A stretch of DNA of 64,000 bases from positions 4,650,001-4,714,000 of the forward strand of contig NC_089424.1 of assembly GCF_013426205.1 (NCBI RefSeq), given 5' to 3'. The stretch comes from Metarhizium brunneum. Its lineage: Eukaryota > Ascomycota > Sordariomycetes > Hypocreales > Clavicipitaceae. A program made the position numbers and the translations under genes. Positions 12,199 through 22,918 of this stretch are shown in pieces. Positions within the stretch are counted from its first letter, which is position 1. Each line of letters starts with the position of its first letter. A model generated the notes under the pieces. The model was not told the origin of the DNA and ran no database searches. It saw only the letters and a program-made list of their open reading frames with translations.

Positions 12199-14018
12199 AT
12201 TGAACCCTATATAGCGTTTTAAGATATATATTAGCTATAGTTATTCCTCTATAACTGTTTTTCTTTTTTTACTCCAGATTTTTCTAAGGCTTTAAACTAC
12301 CACCGACTTCCTTCCGTCCGAATCTATATTTCGGCTAAGTTTAGTCATAATAGCCGACGCTACGACAACCAGTGTTGGGCAAAATCCACTGTAGGGGCTA
12401 GACCTCAGTGGACGCGCACCTGTCTAGAGCACCTTAGGCTGCTCTCAATCAAAAGACCTAGTGGGAATGTTCGTGGAAGAACTACGAACCCAGGCAAATC
12501 TATAAGCGATGGCCAGGATAGCCAAGCTTACGTAAAAAGCCCTACCGTGGAGGTCACAGACTCACGGTAGGCATGGCTATATCGTATAGTTGGGGAAGGC
12601 AGAGGTTGCTGGGAACCGCTATACGGACAATTCCTCAAACACTCCTGGTCTTGAATGCAGTGTAGTAAATAATATAAACAATACGTATATTGGCAATATG
12701 GACCCCCTCGCAATATTATTCTATTATTAAGTAGTGTATATTATATTATATAATATAGTATTAGTCTATATTATATTATATTACTAAAAACCTAATATAT
12801 TAATAATATAGTAATATATTTTATATATTATATATAACCTATATTATATTATTACTACGCCTAAAATATTAAGCTTTAAAAGTCTTATATCCTAAACTAT
12901 AATTTTAAATACTTTAATACTTTAATTATATTACTTTTTATCTGGTTTTTACGATTTATAATTATTATTTTTGCCCTAAAAAAAAGCCTTTTAGGCTTTA
13001 TAAATATTATAAGAATTAATAATATATCCATGGCTATTTTGCTTAAGTTAGGGTAGGTTTTTTATTATGTTTTTTTTAGCTATTATATAAGAGCGCTTAT
13101 AAATTTATAGACCTGTCTAGACTTATAATAATACTTATACTTATTTATAATAACTGCTAATTATAAATACTTATTCCTTTATTTTAAGAACTTATTTATT
13201 ATTATTAATAACACCTTAAAAAAAAAGGTAATTCTATTAGTTTATATTTACCTTATAGTATTTTAATTAACTTTTTTAATAACTTAACCTATTTTATTTT
13301 TTAGTTCTTATATATATAATACTATTTATATAAAGGGTAAAGTATAATTACTGTAATATAAGCTGGCGATTTATTAGTAAGGTAATAGTACTTATCTAAT
13401 TTTGCCTAGCCTAAGTTATATATTAGTATTATAATTAGATTATTAGTATATATCTCTTTTCTTGTTTTAAATTAGGCTAATATAAAGTTTATAGCTAAAA
13501 AAATATAATTAAGTATTATAAATAATAATTTAAGAGCTTTAATTATTATTTTAAGCTTTTTTAAAAATATATTTATTTTTTTAAGAGTAATCTAGTTTTT
13601 TTAAAGAAAGCTTATTTCTAGTATAATTTACTTCTACCTATTTATTAAAATAATTATTAATTATATTTCTAAGATTTAATATTACTTATAGTATAGTATA
13701 CCACAAATTCTACTTTATGTTATTATTACGTGTAAGCTTATAATTATAACTAATAACTATAAACTTTTAGCTATATTAAATACTTTATTAAATATAAATA
13801 ATAAAATTATAAAGCTTATTAAAAAGGCTTTTTTGCCGCTATGCCTTAATTCATTTTAATATTATATTTTTTAGACTAGAATTATTATGCTTAAGTTTTT
13901 TATTATTAGTAATAAAAAGAAAGGACTTAGTAGCCTGCTTAATATAATATAGCCTTAGTAGTAAAGTCGGTAAAAGTTAAGGTTATATTAAATATTATAT
14001 TATTATAAAAGGGCTATA
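12199..14018. other. non-coding relic region with a normal-GC island (12280-12715)
   Basis: Positions 12280-12715 form a 430-bp island of normal composition between AT-rich blocks. It contains TGTTGGGCAAAATCC at 12374, a start typical of fungal copia-type LTRs, and ends near ACCCCCTCGCAATA. It could be a solo LTR that escaped RIP, but no second copy is in the window. From 12716 to 14018 the DNA is AT-rich with ATTATATTATAT-type palindromic stretches and no gene. This is part of the older sequence into which the two chromoviruses inserted. Confidence 0.4.
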
Positions 14019-14458
14019 TGTTACGACCCAGTCGTATGCAGGAAGCAGGCTGCAGGTTGGGCCGGCTACATAAGCCACGGGGCGGCACAGGCAGGGCGGA
14101 CAACGGATTAATAGTCGGAGCGACCGTCACATCTAGATCGCAGAAGGAACCGTGATCCGTGTAAGCGGGATCACGGTCACAACAGCGATCCAGAGGGAAA
14201 CATCACGACGGGAGAAGTGATCCATCGTAGTATATAGGGACCCCCAATTTCGCTCCATAAATAAACTCTAGCTCCTTAGCTTTCAACACAGATCATTACA
14301 TTGAATAAGCTTCGCTTACAACTCTTTGACTCTGATCACTTGGTTACGGTCTACGACCTATCACCAACATAACAACCAACCGCTCAGATTGACTGCCCTA
14401 GTTGTTCTGCCAACATAAACTACAACTAGTTTATCCCTTGGGAACCTTAGCCGTTACA
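14019..14458 (+). repeat. 5' LTR of element 1
   Basis: 440 bp, TGTTAC...GTTACA. It contains TATATAGGGACCC at about 14232, a plausible promoter/TATA region. By eye it differs from the 3' LTR at about 20 positions, 19 of them G/A and one C/T. Confidence 0.95.
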
Positions 14459-17085
14459 CGTTAAAAGCTCTTGTTCAGACAACCACTACGTCACTCTGAG
14501 CAATATCTGATAACTGTCGAGATAGCACCTACAACACCTACCTCGTCTAAGGCAACTGCATCGCCAACACCTCAGGAACCTCAAAGCCTCGGACCCCAGG
14601 ACCTCATGATCGAACTTATGCGACTACGCCAACAGGTTGAGCAACTCAGCCTTGAACGCCAAATACTTATGTCAGGACAAAAAGACTTAGGAGAGATCAC
14701 CAAGCCTAAGGCACCAGGACCCTATGACAGCAACCCAAGAATGCTCCAAGAATTCTTAACCCAGCTCAGGGCGTACCACCGATTCTACCCAAACAAGTTA
14801 ACCGATGTGCAAGCAAAAGTGCTACACGCTGGAGGATATATAACGGGCACCGCGCTCACATGGTTTGAACCAATTATACGAGACTATCTCACCAACGCAA
14901 GAGATGATCAAGAAGACAAAACAAAAGAAATATTTGCCAACTATAAGAAATTCAAAAAAGCAATCAAAAAAACATTTAGATCAACCGACAAAGTAAGGAC
15001 CGCAATCATTCACATAGATCAACTCAGACAAAAAGGATCTACATCGGATTATACGGCACGTTTCAGACAAGTCACCTCAGTACTAGACTGGGAAGATGAG
15101 CCACTCATGTCAGCCTTCTTTAAAGGACTGAAAGAAGAAATCAAGGACAAACTGTACAAAGAAGACATACCAAACAACTTCTCAGACTATATGGCAATAG
15201 CAGTTCAAATCGATAACAGACAGTATCAGCGACGCATGCAAAAGCAACAGGAAAGGGGAACCTGGAACCCCACAGGAAGAAGAGGACAGCAAGCAAACCA
15301 GAAGAGAAGGCGAGAAGAACCTATTGCCTACGGTCACACTCTTAACCCTGGACAAATAGAGCTTGACGCTACCAAAAAGGATAACAGGAAAGAAAAGAAA
15401 TGCTACAACTACGGAAAACCAGGACATTTCGCCAATAAATACAAGAAACCCAGGAAAGAATAGAAGCCAGTACCAGAAGGAGGTAAGAAACAGCTCAACG
15501 CTACTAACCAACAGAAAAACGAAGTTACCGAACCAGAGGTGGAACATAAAAACCTCAACTGGACCTTCTGCTACAACGACAACTGCTACGTTCACATAAG
15601 CAGCAAACAAGAAACAGGATGGTTTCCAAAAGAACCAAGAAAACCAAGGAAGAAAATTGTGAACTTCGTGGGAAACAGGCTGCAAGTAGCCAAACAACTG
15701 GTACAAGAAGAACTGGACAAACAATCAATGGAAAAGAAAACTCTTACAATAACGGGACGAAAAGAACTCCATGAACTAAAGTCGCCGGAATATTTGGACG
15801 AAGACTCGCACCAAGAAATCCTCAATTGGGTGCGACAACAAGCAGAAGCAAGGAAGATTCGAAGGGAACAACAACATAGGGAGGAGCAAGACGCACAAAT
15901 CCTCACCCCCCTCGACGAACCAGAAGATAGAGTAAGGGAGATAAGCGTCGATGACGACAACGCAATCCTAGACACTCCAGAAGCGTCCGAAGACAAACAA
16001 AGCGAGGAAGAAACGCCAGCAGGGCTAACAGCCACACAAGAGCAAGCTATACAACGATATTTCCCCGCACCAACAGGAAAACATTTCGCAATTCCTATTA
16101 TTGCAGTGGACACCACCACAATATTGAGAAACCCGACACTATAATACCCAGAGAGGGAAGAAGGGGATAACCCCAGACTCTCACCAAGACATAAGGACTA
16201 TACACGATTAGCATAGGCATCATACATATTTATGATGTGCCAGGCACATTTTACAACCAAGGCACAACTAAATACATTTCCAATCAGGATAAAAGGATAT
16301 CCAATCAAAGCACTATACTTCAGATGGGAACTCCTAGAATAGAGAGTAAAGATAATCAATAACGATCAAACGATGATCTTGGAACCCGATTTAAACACAC
16401 CCATCAAATGCCAAGCTCATACAAATCCTACGGACGTATGTGAATCAGACACATGCCAGTTACATGTATATACAAAGAACAGGCAGTAGCATCAGTATGT
16501 GTATGGGGGAAAGATCTCAACACACAGAAGAGAGTTACTACTCAAGTCACCTCGATGTGAAACAAAAGACCACATGGTATACCCACTACCAAATTACTCA
16601 GAACATATGGTAGATAAGGCCAGAGAATAGCACAAGTGGCAATATGGGACACCAGCAGCATACAAACGGACACAGCGAGCATTAGACATACTCAAACAGA
16701 AAGATCCCAGGGGAACCACAGAATCAACATACCACAATGAACAAAGGCTGGATAAGTAGTACCACGAACAGAAGTTCAACCCCAAATACAACAAGAAACA
16801 TGCAGTAAACTACGACAACCCAAGATGCAAAAAGCACGAAGAAATAAAAGACCAAATTTATAACCGCCTATATCAAATGTTTAACAATAGGTTTTGCTTT
16901 AAGCACCCACAAAATAGAACTAGACCTACAGAATAATACCAGGAAATAAAACGACAAATCGCAGAAGAATCTATTCCAGAAAACTCAAAAAACAAGGCAC
17001 ACCATCTGTAAAAGGGCTACAAGCTGGCATAAAGAGAAAGACGCTAATAACCCTCAATGCAATCCAAGATAGACAAAGCGATAAG

Positions 17086-17406
17086 ATGGTATTAGACACC
17101 GAAGTCATGGGACATCACGTTCGCATACTTGTGGACAGTAGCGCGATAGGCAACTATATCTCACCCAGAGTTGTTAATCGTTACCAACTACCGTGGAAAC
17201 ACAAAGAGGCACCATACGAGTTAACTGATATCAAAGGAAAACTTTTTGCCTACAATAACGGAATCATTAACCAAGAGACTGATCATCTCGAAGTACAGAT
17301 TCAAGGTCATTCAGAAGTGATTCAACTCAATATTATAAACGTATCGGAACACGACCTAGTGTTAGGGTACCCATGGTTATGGGAGAGTAACCCACTAATC
17401 AACTAG
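17086..17406 (+). pseudogene. aspartic protease domain, element 1
   Basis: Retroviral-type protease fold. The segment VRILVDSSAIGNYISP corresponds to the catalytic D-S/T-G loop, but Gly is replaced by Ser (GGC to AGC). Element 2 keeps DSG at the same place. The flap-side VLGYPWL motif is preserved. The frame ends at TAG 17404-17406, most likely a former TGG (NPLIN-W). Confidence 0.8.
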
Positions 17407-17409
17407 AGG

Positions 17410-18714
17410 ACAGGCCAACTAAAGTGGAACAAGACTTCAGGCCAACAGAATCAGCAGAATTCGGAAGAAAGAACGAAATTTCATTATAACTTAGCTCACG
17501 AACAAAGTTCTAAAGAAAAGGAACCTTCAAGCAAGTTATCCAAGGACCAACAACAACAAATAAACAATACAGAGACAATAAGTACAAAGAAAAGAACGAT
17601 TAGATCCACCGTAACAACCTCGATAGCGCTACAAACCGGGATACGAACAACAATAAGCAACAAGAAGACAAAAGCCAAGATCCAAAAGGTTATTACCACC
17701 TTAAGGAAAGACCTCGCAAACACAAATAAGAAACTCGAAGAAGAGAAGAAAAACGAGAACAACAAAAACGACAAAAGCCCAATAACAAAAGAAGAAAAAC
17801 TCAAGAATATCCCTAAGGAATACCGGAAATACAAAAAATTATTCGCAGAAGAATTAGAAACCGGATTACCCAAACACAGTCAATGGGATCATAAAATCGA
17901 ATTAGCAAATAGAAAGTCAACAACATTCCACAAGATCTACAACTTAAACGCAAAAGAACTCAAAACGTTACGAGAATACATCAACAAGATGCTAGCAAAA
18001 GGCTATATCAGAGCATCAACATCAGAAGCTGGATACCCAGTTATGTTTGTTCCAAAGAAAAACGGAAAATTGCGGTTAGTAGTAGATTATCGGCGATTAA
18101 ACGCGATTACCATGAAAGACAGAACACCGTTGCCACTAATATCAGAACTACAAGACCGATTACACGGTATGAATTGGTTCACCGCGGTAGACCTAAAAGG
18201 AGCATACAACTTGATTCGAATAAAGAAGGGTCACAAATGGATGACAGCCTTCAGAACGAAATTCGGACTATTCGAATACTTAGTAATGCCAATAGGGCTC
18301 ACCAACGCACCAGCAACATTCCAGAGAATAATCAACAGCGTACTACAAGAATATTTGGATAACTTCGTGGTAGTATATCTCGATGATATACTGATCTTCT
18401 CGAAAACCCTAGAAGACCACAAAGGACACATACACACGGTACTGAAAACGCTACAAGACGCTAAACTATTACTTGAACCAGCAAAATATAAGTTCTATAC
18501 ACAGGAAGTAGACTTCCTAGGACACACAATACAACCGAACAAGATACAAATAGAAAAGACAAAGATCGAGGCAGTAAGGAACTGGCCAACACCAAAAAAT
18601 ATCAAGAACATACAAAGCTTTAGAGGCTTTGCGAACTACTACAAGAGATTCATCAAAAGCTACAACAAAATCGCAGCACCCTTAGATGAACTCACCAAGA
18701 AGAATAAGCAATAG
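17410..18714 (+). pseudogene. reverse transcriptase domain, element 1
   Basis: The best preserved part of the element. It carries GYPVMFVPKKNGKLRLVVDY and the polymerase box VVYLDDILIFS with both catalytic aspartates intact. A Lys/Glu-rich linker precedes it (about 17410-17850). The frame stops at TAG 18712 where element 2 also has TAG; a tryptophan is expected there. Confidence 0.85.
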
Positions 18715-18739
18715 AATTAGAACGATAAGGCGTAATATG

Positions 18740-19180
18740 CCTTTAACAAGATCAAAGAACTCATCACATCCGAACCTGTTTTAAGAACCTTTAACCTAGA
18801 AAAGGAAACGGAATTAGAAACCAATTCATCAGACTTTGCTCTAAGAGCACAAGTTAAACAAAGAGACAATAACGGAAAACTACACCCTATTGCGTTCTAC
18901 TCAAAGAAACTTCATGGAGCAGAACTTAACTACCCTATCTACAACAAAGAATTCCTAGTAATCATCAATGCTTTCAAGGAATTTAGACATTACCTCATGG
19001 GAAGCAAACACAAAGTTAAGGTGTATACCGATCACAAGAACATCTCTCACTTTGCGACAACGCAACAATTAAATGGACGACAAATTTAATAGGCCGAATA
19101 TCTTTCAGAATTCAACTACGAAATCATCTATCAAAAAGGATCCGAGAACGGACGAGCAGACGCTCTAAGTTAAAGAAGTA
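18740..19180 (+). pseudogene. RNase H domain, element 1
   Basis: The remnant reads ELETNSSDFALRAQVKQ, corresponding to the usual ETDASDFALGA start of Ty3/gypsy RNase H with the first Asp changed to Asn. It continues through FYSKKLHGAELNYPIYNKEF and ends at GRADALS. A stop interrupts it at about 19087. A segment after this (about 19210-19410) differs strongly from element 2. Confidence 0.75.
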
Positions 19181-19429
19181 ACTACAATACAGGAGTACCT
19201 ATGGCGACAGGATAACTTCTTGAGGTTAATACAAATGGCAATTTTCAGCAAAGACAACTGAATGCCATACTAAAGGTACAAGACAAAGACCCAGTATACA
19301 AGAAAATCCAACAATAAGCAAAGGAAAAGGTTAGGTTTGCAGACACGCCAAAAGAATATCTCGTAGAACCCAGAACTATCCCAAAGTACCATGGAAAGAC
19401 CTGGATACCTCCAGAGTTACAAGAAGAAT

Positions 19430-20500
19430 ACATCAAAGAAATGCACGAACATCCAGTCTATAAACATCAAGGAATCCGCAAAACACTGGATAAGATACAA
19501 CGACAATACGATTTCTCAGGAATCAAGAAGATAGTCGAAAAGGTTGTCAACAAATGCATATAATGCGGAAAAAGTAAGGCTTCACGATATAAGCCATACG
19601 GAGAATTGCAACCACTACCAGTACCAACACGACCATGGGAATCAATAGCTTTCGATCATATTACGAAGCTACCAATGTCAAAAGAACCAATGACCAATAT
19701 AGAATATAACAGCATATTCGTGGTCACGGATAAACTCACAAAGTACAGATACTTTCTACCGTACAAAGAAGCAAGCAATACAAAAGAACTTACATATATG
19801 TTCTTACAAACAATAGCAAGCAATCATGGGCTGCCAGAGGAAATCATATCGGATAAAGGAAGTACATTTACCTCTAAATTTTGGCAAGCACTTATAGCAC
19901 AACTTAGAACGAATCACAAGTTAAGCACTGCATATCATCCACAAACAGATGGACAGACGGAAAGATTAAACCAGACGCTTGAACAGTATCTGCGATGCTA
20001 CATCAATCATCAACAGAACAATTAGGTTAGATGGTTACCTACAGCGCAATTGGCTTATAATAGCTCAATATCGGAATCGACAAAGCAAACACCAGCCTAC
20101 GCCAATTACGGATTTAACCCCGAAGTATTTCGAACACGGCGCGAAAGACCGCAAGCAGAACGAGCGATACTGCAAGCAGATAAACTAAAGAAATTGCATA
20201 AAGGAATGCGACACGAATTGGAATTCGTACAAAACAGAATGGCACAATACCATAATCGTAAAAGATTAAAGGGACCAATCTTTGGGGAGGGAGACATGGT
20301 CTACCTACTCCGACAAAACATCAAAACAACGCGACTAAGCGACAAATTAGACTACAAAAAATTAGGACCATTCGCTATCAAAAAACGAATATCGGCGAAC
20401 AATTACGAACTTTCACTACCAAAGACTATGAGGAATCATCCCATAGTACACATTTCACTTCTCGAGAAAGCACCAAATAATACACCAGCAGAAAAAGACA
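19430..20500 (+). pseudogene. integrase domain, element 1
   Basis: The zinc-binding HHCC region (H..H...C..C around 19440-19570) contains a TAA from CAA at about 19561. The DDE core follows: SIAFDHITKLP (first Asp), ISDKGSTFTSKFW (second Asp) and [14 protein letters not shown] (Glu). A TAG near 20023 again stands for Trp. The C-terminal GDMVYLLRQNI and HPIVHISLL motifs are typical of chromovirus integrases. Confidence 0.8.
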
Positions 20501-20514
20501 TCAAAGTCTTAGAC

Positions 20515-20691
20515 AACAGAGAATACAAAGTAGAACAAATCCTAGATATAAGGACAAAGAACAAAACACGCTAGTACCTCATTAAGTAGAAAAACTATAG
20601 ACACAAAGAAAACACATGGGAACCTATAAAGCACCTAAGGAAGTGCCAGCACCTATTAAGGCAGTTTCACCAGAAGGCGCAGGAGGTATAA
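20515..20691 (+). pseudogene. chromodomain at the integrase C-terminus, element 1
   Basis: REYKVEQILDIR...YLIK...KENTWEP...LRQFH is the chromodomain pattern that targets chromoviruses to heterochromatin. TAG codons replace two expected positions (Gln or Trp). The polyprotein ends at TAA 20689-20691, inside the antisense ORF of the opposite strand. Confidence 0.7.
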
Positions 20692-21317
20692 GGGGACCCA
20701 GATCCAAGAACTCCTCGCCCAACCTAAAAGCAGACCAGTCACTCTCTTTAGGAACACCCATCGCACCCAAATCATTCACCACCCAACGCTCGTGAGCGTC
20801 TAAAGCGGGCAGAATCCCATCCTCAGCATCCAACTCCGCTATACCACGACGAAATAATTCCAAACTTTTATCCTTAACACGATTCCGGATCTTTCGTATT
20901 CGGGCTAATCAATTTACGGCTGTGGAGAGCTGAGACTAAAGGTCGGCCAGCTGTATATAAAGCTCCAACAGCTTATCACCCGCCTCCTCCTCCTCCGACT
21001 CCAGTTTCTTCTGTTGCTCCAGCAAGCGCGTTACTAAGAAACACTATCAGCAAAAGGATACAGACAAAACAAGGGCTGTGGCAGCACCCACAAGAAGAAG
21101 CCACCAAAACACCATCACATGGGCGACCACGCCGCACGCACTCGCTACATCGCGATCTCCCATCCACCATACGGCAGGATTTACCGTTTTTAAAACAATA
21201 AGTACAAGGCATATCCACAAGGCAGCCAAATAAATCTATAACACCAACAAGATTGGCACGTTCGCGACCATTATCTTTCTTCGCGTTCGATTTCGGCTTG
21301 GAAATGCGACCGGACAT
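20624..21317 (-). pseudogene. antisense cysteine-rich (zinc-cluster-like) gene in element 1
   Basis: Reads opposite to pol, starting at ATG 21315-21317, just before the 3' LTR. The N-terminal part has a basic stretch (MSGRISKPKSN) and then the cysteine pattern PCTYCFKNGKSCR...CSECVRRGRPCD, which resembles a binuclear zinc cluster. A GT-AG intron after GVLVASS joins to a predicted coiled coil (LLEQQKKLESEEEEAGDKLL). It then runs through two stops (from CAG and CGA) into a C-terminal block containing LDAHERWVVNDLGAMGVP. The stop lies at 20624-20626, so it overlaps the sense pol 3' end by about 68 bp. Similar unnamed proteins are, to my recollection, frequent in fungal genomes. Function unknown; a DNA- or RNA-binding regulator is possible. 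The intron is inferred. Confidence 0.6.
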
Positions 21318-21443
21318 GGCATCAGCAGAACATCCCAGAGAATAGAAGAAGGAGGGAACTTACCAACAGAAAAAAGGGCTACAAAGCTATTTATGAAACG
21401 AGACTTAGGTCTTAAGGACAAGACCATAGGAGAAGGGACATCG

Positions 21444-21883
21444 TGTTACAACCCAGTCGTATACAGGAAGCAAGCTGCAGGTTAGGCCGGCTACATAAGC
21501 CACGGGGCGGCACAGGCAGGGCAGACAACAGATTAATAGTCAGAGCAACCATCACATCTGGATCGCAGAAGGAACCGTGATCCGTATAAGCGGGATCACG
21601 GTCACAACAGCGATCCAAAGGGAAACATCACGACAGGAGAAGTGATCTATCGTAGTATATAAGGACCCCCAATTTCGCTCCATAAATAGACTCTAGCTCC
21701 TTAGCTTTCAACACAGATCATTACATTAAATAAGCTTCGCTTACAACTCTTTAACTCTGATCACTTGGTTACGGTCTACGACCTATCACCAACGTAACAA
21801 CCAACCGCTCAGATTGACTGCCCTAGTTGTTCTGCCAACATAAACTACGACTAGTTTATCCCTTGGGAACCTTAGCCGTTACA
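21444..21883 (+). repeat. 3' LTR of element 1
   Basis: 440 bp, followed by the CTATA duplication. It carries about 15 of the 19 G-to-A differences between the two LTRs, so it is more mutated than the 5' LTR. Confidence 0.95.
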
Positions 21884-22472
21884 CTATAAGTATTAGTAGT
21901 ATTTAAAGGAAATAATAAGTTGTATTAACTAAGAGAAAAGGACTTTATTATTGTGTTATTATTACTTATATTATCTATTATAAAATATCCTAGTTTAGAA
22001 GTAAAACCCTAGTTATTAACTATTTCTATTATTATTATAACAAGATAAGAACTATTATACTTATTATTAATATTTTTTATAGCTAAAGTATAGTATTCTA
22101 GCATATAGTTTTTAGTAATATAATAAGTAATTATACCTAAAATTACTAAAAAGTTAGGAGATATTTAAAGGTTATAACTAATATAAATTCTTAATTTTAT
22201 TAATTATATATATTACTTTACCTTTTTTTTCTGATTCTTATATTACTATATAATCTATTTCTTAATAGTTTAGTATAACCCTAAAAGCTAAGTATTAATA
22301 TTAATATTAATATAAGCTAATATTACTTAGAATTTTAGGCACTTTATAAGCTATATTAGAAGAGAATAAGCAGTAATAAACCTTATATATAATACTTTAA
22401 GCTAGTCTAGGTTAATTAAGCTTCTATATTAATTATTAAGCTAATAGTATTTTTAGATATTTTTCTTAGTAG
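21884..22472. other. AT-rich relic between the two chromoviruses
   Basis: 589 bp including the CTATA duplication at its start and the AGTAG duplication at its end. It is strongly AT-rich with no open frame of interest. It was probably contiguous with 12716-14018 and with sequence after 30332 before the two insertions. Confidence 0.6.
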
Positions 22473-22918
22473 TGTTACGACCCAGTCACAAGCTGCAGCG
22501 TAGGTCGCAGGTTGGGCCGGCTGCATGAGCCACGGGACGGCGCAGGCACAGCGGGTGACGGATTAATGGTCGGAACGGGCCGCCAATAAGGGAGAGTTCA
22601 CTGACTGTTCAGTGAACTCCAGACGAACCAGTAGCACGCATGTAACCATAGTTCACCAGGACTTCAGTGAACAACGGGTGAACGCCGTAGTATATAAGGA
22701 CCCCCAAATTCGCTTCATAAATAGACTCTAGCTCCTTAGCTTTCAACACCGATCATTACATTAAATAAGCTTCGCTTACAACTCTTTGACTCTGATCACC
22801 TGGTTACGGTCTACGACCTATTACCAACGTAACACCCAACTGCTCAGATTAACTGCCCTAGTGGCTCTGCCAACATAAACTACAACTAGTTTATCCCTTA
22901 GGAACCTTAGCCGTTACA
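22473..22918 (+). repeat. 5' LTR of element 2
   Basis: 446 bp, TGTTAC...GTTACA, with an inner AGTTCACTGACTGTTCAGT palindromic portion near 22606-22624. By eye it differs from its 3' LTR at about 24 positions, all G/A. Confidence 0.95.

Larger units (their letters stand above)
14522..20691 (+). pseudogene. broken gag-pol of element 1
   Basis: Long polyprotein reading frame in pieces. Gag-type sequence (about 14522-15460) has a capsid-like core and a zinc knuckle whose second and fourth metal-binding positions read Tyr instead of Cys. The same frame continues after an in-frame TAG (15461-15463) into a charged linker to 16144. Decayed sequence follows to 17085. Then come protease, reverse transcriptase, RNase H, integrase and a chromodomain ending at TAA 20689-20691. 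ATA at 14522-14524 (before GCACC) sits where both copies would be expected to have the initiator, so the start may be a mutated ATG; this is inference. Nearly all stops are explained by TGG to TAG/TAA; one near 19561 is CAA to TAA. Not functional. Confidence 0.85.
14019..21883 (+). mobile_element. full-length Ty3/gypsy chromovirus, element 1
   Basis: 7865 bp bounded by 440-bp LTRs (14019-14458 and 21444-21883) that begin TGTTAC and end GTTACA. The flanking 5-bp target duplication CTATA (14014-14018 and 21884-21888) proves an insertion. Sense-strand order is gag with zinc knuckle, a linker, aspartic protease, reverse transcriptase, RNase H, integrase and chromodomain, which is the Ty3/gypsy chromovirus order. 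A separate antisense ORF fills the space before the 3' LTR. A purine tract (AGGAGAAGGGA) just before the 3' LTR is the likely plus-strand primer. The coding frame is broken by many TGG-to-TAG/TAA type changes, so this copy is dead. No standard tRNA primer site was recognised after the 5' LTR. Confidence 0.95.

Noticed and set aside
15182..16119. Two long minus-strand frames inside element 1
   Set aside because: Shadows of the A-rich gag-pol frame; their Ser/Leu/Val/Phe-rich composition is the mirror of Lys/Glu-rich sense codons.
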